DNA from: Eutreptiella sp. 'Long Island Sound 2002'
Taxonomy: Eukaryota; Euglenozoa; Euglenophyceae; Eutreptiales; Eutreptiaceae
Reading direction: 5' to 3'
Assembly: GCA_964036045.1 (NCBI GenBank)
Contig: OZ038381.1
Location: 125,805,708-125,869,707 of the forward strand
Length of the DNA: 64,000 bases
Position 1 is the first letter of the stretch. The number at the start of each line of letters is the position of its first letter. A program made the position numbers and the translations under genes. Positions 21,814-33,236 of this stretch are shown in pieces. The notes under the pieces are model-generated. The model had not been told where the DNA came from, made no database searches, and worked only from the letters and a program-made list of their open reading frames with translations.

Positions 21814-22902
21814 GTGCGGTTTGGTGGTGAGGGACCTCGAGCGATGACGGAGCTAGCCAAGAAATGGGTTAGGCAGAACAGGTTTGAGCTGTGTGGGGCA
21901 ACGGATTGGCTTTTGGCAGCCTTTCCAGTGCCAAAGAAAATCCCTGGGGAGTATAGAGGTGTCTTTAATTACCGCGGGGTTAATGAGGAGACTCTTGTTG
22001 ACACATACCCCCTGCCAAATATCAGTGACATCCTGGAGCGTCAAGAGAGACGACACTTGTGGAGTATTATTGATTTGAAAGATGCCTTCAGTCAGATCCC
22101 GTTACACAGGGACAGCCGAGATTTCGCAGCAACATATACACCCCTTGGGGTGCTACGACCCAATTGCGTGCCACAAGGCCTGAAGAACAGCCCAGCTGTC
22201 TGGCAGCGCATGATCGAGTGGGTCCTTGGGAACATGCCGGACATCTGTGACCCGTACATCGATGATCTGATAATTGGGACAGAGCTGAAGGATGGCATGA
22301 CCTCGGAAGAATTGATACAAAAATGTGATGCGGATATCCGTGAGATCCTTACAAGATTGGAGGAATTTAAGCTTGTCGCCGACTGGGACAAGACGAGTCG
22401 GTTTGTAGAGACTGTGGAGTTCTGTGGTCATCGGTTACGGCAGGGAGTACGAGAGCCACAGCCAGGCAAGCTAATGCCATTGGAGAAGTGGCCATTGCCA
22501 AGGACTATCATGGCGCTTCCAGGTTTCCTGGGGTTCTGCAACTATTACAATGAATACGTCAAGTATTTCGCCCAGTATACGGGGCCACTCCAGGACAAAC
22601 TGAAGGTCGGCAAAGATGTGGGCAAGAAGGGGAGCAGGCTGGCCGTGCAATTCACGGTAGAGGAACGGCGTCTCTTCGAACAATTAAAGCTCAAGCTGCT
22701 CTCAGTCACTTCTCAGCAAACCGTCGACCCAGCTAGACCGCTTGTTCTGAGGTGTGACGCCAGCAAGCATGCCATTGGGGCGAGTCTCGAACAGATGCCC
22801 TCCGGAGGTTCCACCCCGACGACAGCTGAGATATCGGGGAAGAAGACCCAGCCTGTTGCCTACATGAGTCCTGAGTTGACGCCAGCCCAGGCGGCAAAGT
22901 GA
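21814..22902 (+). pseudogene. Reverse transcriptase, plus-strand gypsy element
   Basis: 362 codons. Motifs: LLAAFPVPKKIPGEYRGVFN (residues ~33-52), WSIIDLKDAFSQIPLH with catalytic D87, VPQGLKNSPAVWQRMI, and PYIDDLIIG (YIDD at ~148-151), followed by FCGHRLRQG, LGFCNYYNEYVKYF and the beginning of RNase H (LVLRCDASKHAIGASLEQ). The residues before the start codon belong to the same protein in other frames (GPFGEVCLSLRPGYCVRHC). The frame ends at a single in-frame TGA (22900) and continues in the same frame, so this stop is a mutation. Confidence 0.9.
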
Positions 22903-23202
22903 GGAATTCACGAGAAGGAGACCTACGCTATCATTTGTGCCCTGAGGAAGTACGCCGGCTGGATTGGTCGACAGGCTGTTATTGTGATCACTGACGACAG
23001 TAGCCTGGCAAAATGGACCTCGGAGGTATTTGCCACGCCAACGGGACCTACTGGCCGTCAGGCTCGTTGGCATCAACTTTTGGAGCACTTTGACGTGCAT
23101 GTCGAGTATGTCCCGGGCAAACACAATGAGTTTCCGGATGCACTGTCGAGGTATGCATACCCGGCAGGCCTCATGGACGTCAGCGTCCACGCATCACCCT
23201 AG
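22903..23202 (+). pseudogene. RNase H, plus-strand gypsy element
   Basis: In frame with the RT after one TGA: HEKETYAIICALRKYAGWIG, VIVITDDSSLAKW (catalytic Asp region) and VEYVPGKHNEFPDALSRYAY. These match the order of RNase H motifs in copies A and B. It ends at a stop at 23200-23202. A degraded tail (DIIRQEREQERECRW) reads on to about 23460, where the homology to pol disappears. Confidence 0.88.
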
Positions 23203-23459
23203 GACGATGCGGCCATGAGGGATATCATCCGCCAGGAACGGGAGCAAGAACGGGAATGTCGCTGGGTATGGCTGAGAGGAGGTGTACCACCGTTTTTTTT
23301 TGTCCTAGAGGTACCAGCCACCAGGAGGCCCATGTGGAGGAGTCCGCAACAGTATCACATCAAGCGGAGTCGCGCCCGCCCTTTTTTCCTACTGCACTGT
23401 CGTTGCGCATCCTGGAACGTCCACTGCAAGCGGTATCTTCCATCTCTATCCTTGGGTTG

Positions 23460-24560
23460 ATAGCCACAGACCAGTCAATTGGTCATATCACCTACGATTT
23501 AATTGACCCCCGAAAAATCTCTTCTGGAAAAAATGAAAAAATGCCAAAAAAATAACAAAAATGTGCAAAACAATCACAATGTCAGCCAAAAAGCTGTTAG
23601 ATTCTATTTATTTGACATTGGCATACTCAAAATAGGAGGGGGGGGCTCGCCTGACCCAAATCAGGCCAAATATATGACAAGTTTACCCGTTTGGGCCTCT
23701 GTTTCGGGTTTTTGTTCTGTTCTAGAAAAGAAATGAAAAAATGGCAAAAACCACAATTAATGTGTGAATCACTTAGAATGTGATGTGATTGGCTGTTAAC
23801 GCCTGTTTCTTTGCACGGGGTTGGGACCTGAAATCAGCCAAAATAGCCGAATATTTCCCCGTCTGAGGGTCTTTTTGAGCCCGAAAAAACACTGTTTGAG
23901 GCTCATTTTTTGATCATTTTGGGCAAACAGTGTTTTTTTTTTGGTGCTGGAGGCTCTGAAACACCCGAGACGTTGCTCCAATACGATTTCAAACACGTTT
24001 CAGTGGGTCGGACACCCTCAAAAAAGGGTATGGGGCCCTACAACTGACCACCCCGGCCCAAAAAAGATTGTTTTTGGCCGAAAATTAATGCCTTTTTTTG
24101 GCCATTTTTGGGGGAAAACTGTTTTTTCTTTTGGTGTTGGCGGCTCTGCAATACCCGATAGGCTGCTCCAATACGATTCCAAACACGCTTTGGTGGTTCA
24201 GCGGCCCTCAAAAGAGAGTAAGGGGCCCTGAAACTGACCACTCCGGCCAAAAGAAACACTGTTTTCGGCCGAAAATTGGCTTTTTTGGCCATTTTTGGGC
24301 GAAAACTGATTTTTTTTGTGCTGGCGTCCCTGCAACACCAACAGGTTGCTCCAATACAATTCCAAACACATTTCAATGGGTTGGACACCCTCAAACTAGG
24401 GTGTGGGACCCTACAACTCACCACCCCGGCCAAAAAAAACACTGTTCAGAAATTTTGCAAGATGCCTGTGCCACTTCCAGACCCCGGTGATCGGAGAACT
24501 GCCCCGAAAAACAATTTCTGGATTTCCAGGTTGAGATTCTGGCGCGCGTGATTAATTCAT
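23460..24560. repeat. Insertion containing a ~188-bp satellite, about 3 units
   Basis: Splits the pol between RNase H and integrase. The first part is low-complexity and A-rich. From about 23880 to 24450 a tandem array carries landmarks TTGGTGCTGG at ~23940, TTGGTGTTGG at ~24130 and GTGCTGGCG at ~24317, giving a period of about 188 bp. Each unit has GTTGCTCCAATACRATTYCAA, a short T-run near GGCCATTTTTGGG and CCACCCCGGCC. No coding capacity. Confidence 0.8.
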
Positions 24561-24567
24561 AGGTGTT

Positions 24568-25300
24568 ATGAATTGGAATTGGACACCACACTATGAGGCA
24601 TGCCCTAAGTTCTGTGATACATACAACCGTATCCGTGAAGAGCCAGGCGCTTGGGACTGGCCAGAAGGAAGACAGCTCCCTGCAGGTAAACACTATCGGC
24701 AGGGTATACTGTGTGTACCTGCCGATGTGACGCCTTATGTCATCCGAATGGCCCAGGAGGCTTGTGGACGTCTAAAAAGACCACGATTGCGGCGGTAGTT
24801 GAATTCACGTTTTAAGTGGGGGCACTATTTTAAGGCTCAGCGGGAGATCCGTAAGGCTCACAGGTAATGTGTGACGTGTGATAAGTTCAAGGCGGGTCAT
24901 CTTCGGTGAGAATCTATCCGCGGGGCCTTGGTTCCGCGATCTGTTTGCATCAGTGTGGCTGTTGATGTGTTCCAATTGCCACCTACAAAGTTGGAGGGAC
25001 AGACATATGACGCCGTTGTCCTCTCTACTCATCGTCACAGCGGCTGGATGGTGGGCTACCCGACCGGGCTTAAGCGCCTTGGCGGCCAGCAGGTAGCGCA
25101 GAAGATGTTTCATTCCGGTGGTTGGGAGGTGATGGGAATCCCTTCTGAAGTCACTTCTGATAGCGTGCCCCAGTTCATTTCCCTGTGGTGGAGTACCATT
25201 TGTGGGCAAATGGGAGTGCGGCATACAATGGCAGAGTCATACAACCACCAGGCCAACAGCAGTGCAGAACGCGGGGTCAGGCGCTGCAGCGCTGTCTGAA
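24568..25300 (+). pseudogene. Integrase N-terminal and catalytic core, plus-strand element
   Basis: Reads a pre-integrase segment (YRQGILCVPADVTPYVI), a damaged zinc-binding part ending CVTCDKFKAGHLR, then the core: VDVFQLPPTKLEGQTYDAVV (first Asp), HSGWMVGYPTGLK, SEVTSDSVPQFISLWW (second Asp) and NHQANSSAERGVR (Glu). Two or more stops lie between 24800 and 24930. Three catalytic acids are visible but the chain is broken. Confidence 0.87.
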
Positions 25301-26170
25301 GGAACTTCACAGCCAACAAGGTATCAACTGGGTGGAGGCTTTTCGCAAGGCCTTGCGTATCATGATGGATACGCCACGAGCAGATGGGCTCAGCCTGTAC
25401 CGCATAGTGACAGGCCGTGACCGCCCGATGGGGAGCATCCCCTATGCAACGAGTCGCGAGTTTGTTGCAGCCAGCGCTTTTATCGAGCGGCAACAATATG
25501 TGGAGGAGACTGTCCACCAGGTATGGAAACCTGTGCAGTTGCAGTGTCAGTGGGAAGTGAATGCCGGGAGAGTCTCCAGAACGCCTTTCAGGCCAGGAAA
25601 CAAGGTCTGGGTACCTTCACCGACCACGGCACTGGGTCTGGCAGGAGACCGTGAGGAGTTCGATGTTCGCTGGTATGGACCGTGTCTGGTCAAGAGCCAG
25701 AAAAGATGTAACAGGTCCATGTGGGTGAGCGTTCGCGAGGCGGTAAGCATTGCAACTCTTGTCTGCGGCCTTTTGTGCGCCCCTGCGACGATGTCACGCT
25801 CCCTGGAGACTCTCTACCATTGCAGTATGTTCAACCCAAGAGCTGTGGGCCTGACGACCTTGACGAAGACAACCCGTCCTCTGGAATTGTAGAGCATATC
25901 GTGGATGCCCAGCACAACAACGCGCTGAACCGCAAGGAGTTCTTGGTCGATTGGAAGCAGTGCGAGGCGTCGCAGAATTCGTGGAAGCCATTGTCTAGTT
26001 TTCTTACAGAGGACTACTTTCGCTATTTGAGCAAGAACGCTACCAATATCGAATCAGCGGCAGAGTGTCAAAATCAAGATAGATTGTGCGTGATTGCCTT
26101 TCCGTGCCGTGTTTTGTTTAGGTCAGAGAGGGAGTGCACATATATTTGTCAATGCATATGCATTTGTTTC
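25185..26170 (+). pseudogene. Integrase C-terminus and chromodomain, plus-strand element
   Basis: After a frame change the chain continues QGINWVEAFRKALRIMMDTP, LYRIVTGRDRPMGSIPYAT, FRPGNKVWVPSPTTALG. A further change near 25730 leads to a chromodomain (SSGIVEHIVDAQHNNAL, then RKEFLVDWKQCEASQNSWKP, ending FLTEDYFRYLS) at about 25880-26040. An A/T-rich run follows that contains an intron-like acceptor (TTTCTTGCAG near 26170). Confidence 0.85.
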
Positions 26171-26410
26171 TTGCAGGCGCACTAGGGACGTTATCTCACC
26201 GGGCACAATTTCTTCGGCTACACATGTGTCGTATGTTCATGAAGTCACATCTTACAACCCAGGATCATCCGGGTAACGTGACAGTAATAACCGTGAGAGA
26301 TCTTCATATTGAGTCAATGAGGCAAGGCAGTAACACAGAGACCATCTCTGTGTTACTATGCCCCCCATGCACCATTTTACTAATGCATGTTACTGCCTTT
26401 TGGTTTCTAG

Positions 26411-27075
26411 GCTTTAGGATGACTTGATTCAACCACAAGCTGGATATCAAGGAGCGGGTAAGGCAGCTGGAACAGCAAGCCTTATCGCAACAAGGAAAAG
26501 GACCCCCAGACAGCAGATGTCCAACCCTAATGGACAGAGGAGACGTGAGACGTTCAGACGAAGATCGATGGCCAGATCCGAAACGCAGAGAAGGCAACCT
26601 ATGGAGAGATTTGAGCAGCAGCCGAAGCCTAGATGATTACTACGGAACACAAGGCAAAGGCTATGGAAACGGAAAAGACCCATACAAGGGATTGGATCAA
26701 GATGATCCAGATTATTACAGGCTGCAAGGCAGAGGTCAAGAAACAGGCTTGTACATAGCATCTCATGGAGACACTCCAGATGATCGTGGTAGTTACTACG
26801 ATGAGCGACGGAGGTATTTTGAAGGCTACAATGGCGAGCCGTTAAACCTACATGACGATTTCCGAGGCAAAGCAGGCAGGATGATTTTCCTGGACCTGAA
26901 CATCAGGGTTAAAAATCACGCCCTGGACCACGAGATGTACCACGTCAAGAACCGGGTCGAGAACAACGTGAACTACAGCAGTTCCAGAAGGATGGCGAAG
27001 GGTTTCAAACAGTCACTCGTCGAGACCCGTGGAGATATCGAGATCCACCTTGGCAATCCAAGGATGACCAAGTGA
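26411..27075 (+). CDS. Hypothetical charged protein segment, possible exon
   Basis: Open from about 26428 to a TGA at 27073. It reads FNHKLDIKERVRQLEQQALS (short helix), then a Gly/Tyr/Asp/Arg-rich segment (DYYGTQGKGYGNGKDPYKGL, DQDDPDYYRLQGRG). A possible 3' splice site (TTTTGGTTTCTAG) lies just upstream at ~26410, so this may be an exon. No domain recognised. It directly follows the chromodomain and could be host sequence flanking the element or a third coding region of it. Confidence 0.35.
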
Positions 27076-27917
27076 AAGAACAACAGGAACAACAACAGCA
27101 AGAACAGGCGAAGGTGTCACCACGACGAGAGGCCCAGCCCTCGTCTGGTGAACCTTCCCGTCAAACACTGTGTGTGGCTCAGCGACCACAGACGACGGCA
27201 CGATCCTGGATATACATGACGACACCGTCTTGGGGTGAAGGTGGAACACCGGCATGGTGTAAGGTGAGGAACCTACAGCCACATGACATGAAGAGCATCA
27301 TGGAGAAGTACAGGGAGGAAGAAGATGGTGGAGCGGTCTACGCCAGTGAGACCCTCGAGGACAAAATGTGTCCGGACGAGTCAAACGCAGGGAAAAAGCC
27401 TCTTTTGGAGTGGGATCAGTACGGGAGGTCGGAGGACGGAATGAACAGTTTTGAGAGGAGCCTTTCGACAAAGGTTATGGTCATCCTCGATGAAGAAGAG
27501 GTAGCACATGATGGTGAACAATATCACGGAGAGTGCTACGCATCCTCTTGTACAGGAATAGAAAGTTGGTGGCATGTGAAGCCCCCAGTTCCATGGCATC
27601 ACCTCAGCCAACAGAAGCAATAAACCTTTCAAGTACGAGGATTCAAGATGACCGGCATCACTCGGGAAACATTCGATACCGCACCAGGCAGACCAGAAGA
27701 GAATGCCAGAGAATCAGATGAAGCACTGGTGAACTTCCTGCTGTCTGTTCGGAAAGATTGGAACCATTCCTGCAAAGATTCATTGATTGTAGGACACAAA
27801 GGGAGACATGAAGATGAAGAGCTTTTCCGGTTGAATGCACAGCATCCTGAACTGAATGCCCGAGCCTTGAATTTGGACAACATCAGCGGGTGCAATCCCT
27901 GGTACCTCGCAGAGTAG
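27072..27917 (+). CDS. Hypothetical coding-like frame, one internal stop
   Basis: Two open segments in the same frame (27072-27623 and 27648-27917), separated by one TAA. The first begins with a Glu/Gln run (KEQQEQQQQEQ) and is mixed hydrophilic afterwards; the second reads ENARESDEALVNFLLSVRKD and ends at a TAG. An overlapping frame is also open around the stop, so a frameshift or intron is possible. No family recognised. Confidence 0.3.
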
Positions 27918-27929
27918 AGCACGCTTTGA

Positions 27930-28410
27930 TGGAGTTACCACAATACCAGTGCCAAACTGCAGCAAATACTGAAATTGAAGAGGAACTGGTTGCCAACACA
28001 CAAGGAATTCAGGCAGAAATACCAATATTACCAGTACCTAGGGATTGGAGATGAGGAACATTCTAATAAGCTCAGGTCGTCCGAGAATAACAAGAAGGAT
28101 ACCGAGCGGAAAGTGAAGCAGGCAGTCATCGACACCATCAATAACAGGGAGACGTTCACAAAGTCGACAGCAGTCAGGTCAAGCACTGATGCGATTTGTT
28201 CGAATATGGGCCTGGTTGTTCAATGGAGTGAAGCCAAAGGTGGACAAGATCGCCCAGGGGGCATGCCAGAAAGTCCGCCTCAAGGAAGCTACACTCAGGC
28301 GGTGGCTCAGGTGGTGAAGTCACGGAGACACGAAGGGTGATCACGGATGAAGGAAGGAGTGCCGACGAAGATGCGCCCGCGACACAACAGTCGCGTCTGG
28401 GACCACCGTA
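27930..28410 (+). CDS. Hypothetical coding-like segment
   Basis: Two overlapping frames look partly coding: one reads ANTEIEEELVANTQGIQAEI before a stop near 28055; the other (27975-28340) reads SENNKKDTERKVKQAVIDTI. A donor-like GTAAGC sits at ~28409. No domain is assigned and the true frame is not resolved. Confidence 0.22.
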
Positions 28411-29500
28411 AGCACCACCGACACGGTATACTCGATTCCATTGGCAGTAAAATGTTTTGAGAAGGCATCCCTGTGTTAAAAGTCCATGAATGAGCAACGA
28501 TTTGTCAAAACATTGGTTTCATATGGAGCAATGGTATTAATCTTTATTGGAGTTTGGTTGGGACATTAAGGGAAATTTTATCCATGGAGCTTGATCACTT
28601 CCAATAAGGTTGAAAGGCGCTTAATGGCTTACCTTTATTTCAAATGAGGGTTTATCTATTGCATTTTATGTTGTTTGATATTCCATTCTTTCTTCTTTGA
28701 ACACTATTTGTAACATAGCTCAACACCGGTGTTGGCCTTTGCTTTATCTATTTTTTTTGGCTAGGCTGATTGGCATTGAGCTGTTCAGTAATCTGCAGTT
28801 TTCTCCAACATATGGTTTTTCACAGCAGATGAATGCACTTTTCAGATTCAGCATAAAATTCCGCATCTATAGAGTCGTCATATGACTACTTCAAACTTTT
28901 GACCTATTTTGGCCCGTGAGCGCGCCGCCTCCACTATGGGCTGTTCCTACTGAGTTCTGAGGTCATCAGGGCAGTTCCTACTGAGTTCTGCAGACATGAA
29001 TTCATTGTTTCCTGAGCAACAGGAAATTCCTGGAAGACATTTAAAGTGTTTTTCTATCATTCCTTTATAAAGAAGAATCCATTTTTGTTCCGTGTGTTTG
29101 GCTATCCTTGCAGGAGGCCTGATTTCTGAGGTTTACCATTTTTGCCCTGATCTGAAGTCACTATTCACTGTTGCAGTCATTTCCAGAGTGCAGACTGAAG
29201 TCTTTCTAAACTTTCTGAGTAGTTCTGAAGCATACATGCATGCATACACGCAGGTGCAAGGCCAAACATCACCCATTGTTTGTCTGTTTATTGTGCAGCC
29301 CCATCAACTTCTTTATTGGTTTTATTGATCCCATTTCTGCTCGTCTTGGATTCTTGGTCTGGTTTTATTTTCCATCGCAATCTTTTTGTACCTGAATTGG
29401 AGCAGGAACAAACACCAAAGCAAGTTCATCCAGAGGATACTGAAACTATTCAAACAGAGGAACAAGATGCAAAGCGGTAATTTAACAGTTGTGGCAGAGG
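28411..29500. other. A/T-rich gene-free stretch, intron-like
   Basis: T-rich with only short frames. It contains a short direct repeat GGCAGTTCCTACTGAGTTCTG-like at ~28945-28995. The composition differs sharply from the flanking gypsy elements and would fit an intron or intergenic DNA of a host gene spanning 26411-30203. Confidence 0.35.
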
Positions 29501-29501
29501 T

Positions 29502-30203
29502 GTGGATGCGACTGTGCACGATATCGATTCCACACGTCTAATCGTCGACATCGCTAGTTCTAGCAACGTCGACGATCATCCAGCGTCACTGGGGTCTTTT
29601 GTTCACGGCGCACAAGAAGACAATGGGGTGAATCAAGAGACACAACCAATATTTCAATCATGTGAAAGTTATCAACCCATGGGAAAACAAGAATTGGATT
29701 CTATTGGTGACCCTTATGCTTTGTTACCGGCTTGTTTGGAAGAACACGAGCGTGTTTTACGCGTCGAACAAGAGAACATGCAGAATTTCTTTTATCTTCA
29801 AGATACGCTGGTTTTCAACCAGACGGCAGCTTCAATTCAAGAGCGCGAACCGCGCGGATGCTTGACCAGTTCATTTCCAGATATGCCTTCATCGAGTTTC
29901 ACATCAGGATCTATTATGACACCTGTTCCTTTCAGTCCACCGACCATTATACTGGAACCTATGTCGTCACCAAAGGGTCACTGTTCAGGAGACGATCACA
30001 GAGTACCTGTTTCGACGTCGAGTTCCGAAGTTGGTCACGATGTCTCCGAAGGGTCTTATGAATTACCTGAGACAAATTTTGCAAAGGAGCTTCAAGATGA
30101 AATTGGCGAGTTGACGGAAGAAGAGCACGAAGAGATGAGCGGTTGGCTGGAAGACTATTTATTGACGGATCTCAAGGTGAAGGTGAAGCACAAGGGTAGG
30201 TAG
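29502..30203 (+). CDS. Hypothetical acidic Ser/Thr/Pro-rich protein, 233 codons
   Basis: The longest intact non-transposon-like frame on this strand. Composition is balanced (TRLIVDIASSSNVDDH, a middle rich in Pro/Ser, and an acidic C-terminus LQDEIGELTEEEHEEMSG followed by WLEDYLLTDLKVKVK). It resembles an acidic regulatory region but has no recognised domain. The last codons run directly into the GGTAGGTAGG start of a short dispersed repeat at 30199, so the original C-terminus is probably lost. Confidence 0.4.
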   Translation: MDATVHDIDSTRLIVDIASSSNVDDHPASLGSFVHGAQEDNGVNQETQPIFQSCESYQPMGKQELDSIGDPYALLPACLEEHERVLRVEQENMQNFFYLQDTLVFNQTAASIQEREPRGCLTSSFPDMPSSSFTSGSIMTPVPFSPPTIILEPMSSPKGHCSGDDHRVPVSTSSSEVGHDVSEGSYELPETNFAKELQDEIGELTEEEHEEMSGWLEDYLLTDLKVKVKHKGR

Positions 30204-30500
30204 GTAGGTAGGTCATCTCGGGACTGGGGTTGCCCCGCAGGGGGGTCTTACCAAGGGGCTTCTGCTCACCCACCCACGGCCCTACTGCACGTGCCCCCAC
30301 AAAGCAGCTTCCCCACATGGGGTAAGGGCGCGGTCGCCGCGAGTAGTACCCTACGGCGGGTTCTGCCCGGAGAGGTAACCCATGTTCGACCGAAGTCTCA
30401 GATTCCTCTCCTTTGGGCGGAGGATACGTGGGAGAGGGTCCCATCGCACATCCTCATCAACCTCCGGATTCCGGGGCCCAGGGGCCCGGAGCCAGGCCAT
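30196..30500 (-). mobile_element. Short dispersed repeat, copy 3
   Basis: Starts on the plus strand with GGTAGGTAGGTAGGTAGG and shares, in the same order, CTCGGGA, GGTCTTACCAAGGGG, CCCTACTGCACGTGCC and CTCCTTTGGGCGG with the reverse complement of 13196-13690. It therefore lies in minus orientation with its (CCTA)n tail at the left. The right edge abuts the LTR of copy B at about 30501. Confidence 0.7.
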
Positions 30501-32841
30501 AGGACCGGCCCCCGCTGTGCCCCTTCCACCTGTTACCCCTGCTGACTTGCTCCTGATCAACGATTGCATCCCTCAAAGTCCAGGGTCCAAAATCCAAAAA
30601 TATAGAAAATGTAATCCTCCTTCAACCCTGAACAGCAACCAGATCCCACAAATACAGCAATAACCCGATTCACAATCCAATCCACACTGCGGGCTTCCCT
30701 TCAGCACACCGGTCGTCTCACGGTGGCGGGCATGTACAAGAATTGCACCAAAGAGGAAAGCCCTGAAATTGGCATATGAACACAAATAAAGCAAAGTTGG
30801 GGAAAGAGGTAACCATACACATTCACAGCCATGAACCCCTCATTCCCTGGACTCAAGACCTTCCCTTGACTCACCAACATATTGCCCTGACCCAAGTCAA
30901 ATGAGATGGCTGAATGCCATGTGTCACAGGTCACTAGACAAACCCCAAAAATGTGTCCACTCCCAAGACTCTAAATCCTAGCCCAAAAAAGGGGGGTGCC
31001 GTGTCATGGCCTAGAGTGGCACTCAGGACCATGCCCTACCCTCACATAAACTTGGTTGGACTTGGAGTCGAATTGGCTTAGAGATATGCCCCATGCGTTT
31101 GAACTCATAACATGCCAAAAAACTGCCAATTCACACCATATTGGCCATATATCAAATATACGCTCAAAACTGAAGTTACCACTTATCCGAAGGCTCAGAG
31201 TATGCATGGTATCGGAGTCTAGTCTTCATGGAGGATAGAAATCAAAGGTCAATGCCCATGTACATCCCCACTCTAACCTCGAAACCCCTTCGGATATGGG
31301 CGCCACGCACTGCCCAAGTCAACCCATGATCTTGAAACCAAATCTTGTAATCCTTCGTGCGCCAAGCCAAATGGAGTACGCGATCCGGCATATGGTGGTG
31401 TTCAACTCCAAAGCATATGCCAACAGATGAACAACATACCATGATTCGAATCCCGAAAGGCTTCTTGCTGTTTGCCGACCAGATAAGTACACAAAACGCA
31501 AAAATGAGCAAAAATTGAGCTCAAAAACATGAAAATATGTCCAAATACAAAGTTGTCATGATAGTATATCTCTGTGCTCACCCATGATATCCGCTCACGG
31601 TTCCATACACAAATGATTGAAAACATTTGCGAAAAATTCTTCCACTCAGATCCCCAATCAGGCACATGGAGATGCCTTCGCCACTCATATCTACATGACC
31701 CATGAAAATTCGGAGTGCACTCATGGATCTCTTTGCCAAACATACCATGAGCAATACATACGCGGTAGACTTAGTCTAGCGATTTGAATTCCACAATAGG
31801 GACATGGGCAAGGCCCTTGTCACGTGTGGCTCCCCATCTATTCGGCCACACGAAGATATATAACATGGGCGTGAGCATATCAAGACATATACTACCAATA
31901 TCACACATAGCCCTTAAAATTGGCTCCCACCATGGTACGCCATGCCCCCCCATGGTCATAACTTTGGGTTAAATGGACGTGGGAACCTAACGGAAGATGC
32001 TATGCAACCGCAAGACTCATGCGCCACACTCGAAGTCATAATATCAAGTCCAGATAGATGGTCAACAAGTTATAAACAAGTTTCTACCATGTTGACCATG
32101 ATCTTATGATACAAGGAGTGTGTATGACAATCTAAGGTGTGGGACCCTACATAAAATAAGTTGAGACTAAGGCGCTTGCAACAGAACCTTCATTATTCTC
32201 TTTCCTCACACTCGCGCGTAGATATGGCCCTTCAAAGTGGTCCCACGATTCACTTTTGTTTCCCTTATATCTCCAAGTCAAATGGGTGGCAAGTATGAGG
32301 GAAACCTGATTTGGGCATAGGGAAAGGAGTATGACCACTCGAAGAAGACCAAATCAAGTGCGGCAATGTCGAAGTCGAAAATCCGATTTCGACATCGCGC
32401 AAAATTCAGATTAAAATTTCGAGTGCATATTTAGAAAATTGCGGAAGCAACGAACCCTTTAATGATGAAATCTGACCCTTCGTCAGGGTTTCTGCCAAAA
32501 TATCTGGAAATAACAGTTAACCAATCGGTTACCGCAACATCGCGAGCCAAGTGACAGTCGCCGATACATTGACCATCAGAACGGAAGGCGGAAAAGTTAC
32601 GGAAACATTATGATAAAAAAACCCTGTTGATTCCTGATATTCTGATATATAAATCTCCGCTGGCGGTGCCTCGGTACTGAATATCGCCGCTCATAGCCGG
32701 AATGGCCAACCTATCACACTATCACATCGGGTTAGGTGAGGTGGATGGGGGAGTATGATATCAGCAAATGGCGGCTTGCCGGCACATAGATACACACCCC
32801 AAGTGACCCAAAAATGGCCACGGGGGTCCGAACCGGCTTCA
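30501..32841 (-). repeat. 3' LTR of gypsy copy B
   Basis: The minus strand begins TGAAGCCGGTTCGG at 32841, directly after the polypurine tract. Similarity to the 5' LTR runs to aggaccggcccc at 30501. Compared with 41265-41283, the terminal sequence is missing at the outer edge. Two sites resembling TATA boxes are shared with the other LTRs (near 31855 and 32645). Confidence 0.92.
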
Positions 32842-32856
32842 CCCCCCTTCTCAGAG
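32842..32856 (-). promoter_or_regulatory. Polypurine tract of copy B
   Basis: The minus strand reads ...CTCTGAGAAGGGGGG immediately before the 3' LTR. Same position and composition as in copy A. Confidence 0.85.
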
Positions 32857-33236
32857 CGTTGTTACCGCCCGGAAGTCATTGAAGAGAGGACGGGAGGACC
32901 CCAATGGGCTCCAAACCCCCTCCCCCATGTCCCAAGGACACATGGAGGCCCCACACACGTCGTAAGCGTCCCCCATGCCCCAAGAGAGGGGTGAGGACAC
33001 TGATAATCGGTGCCCTACGCCATATCCGGTCTCCTCTTGATCTACAACATGGACCAAGGGGATCAAAGATAGAAAAACGTCGTCGGTCGACCTAAATAAG
33101 TATACCACAATGAAATATATATGTGGAGATCGAGTGAAGGGGGTAGATGGCCAATCAAGGCCCAAAAATCCCCGGATGAACGCCCTCACCCGTCTCCCCA
33201 AGCACAAAAACAAACAAAAATGCCAAGGGGGATCCA

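Larger units (their letters stand above)
21240..26170 (+). mobile_element. Second gypsy-type pol region, plus strand, degenerate
   Basis: A pol segment unrelated at close range to copies A and B. In order: a pre-RT segment in shifting frames (21240-21810), RT (21814-22902), RNase H (to 23202), a non-coding interruption (23460-24560), integrase (24568-25700) and a C-terminal chromodomain (to about 26060). No LTRs, primer-binding site or polypurine tract were identified, and no convincing gag was found. Multiple stops and frameshifts make it a pseudo-element. Confidence 0.85.

Noticed and set aside
30196-30215. GGTAGGTAGG ends as 5' splice sites of introner elements
   Set aside because: The ends resemble GTAGGT donors, but the best-defined copy (13196-13690) sits in a protease ORF with an 11-bp duplication lacking AG/GT logic and has no acceptor.
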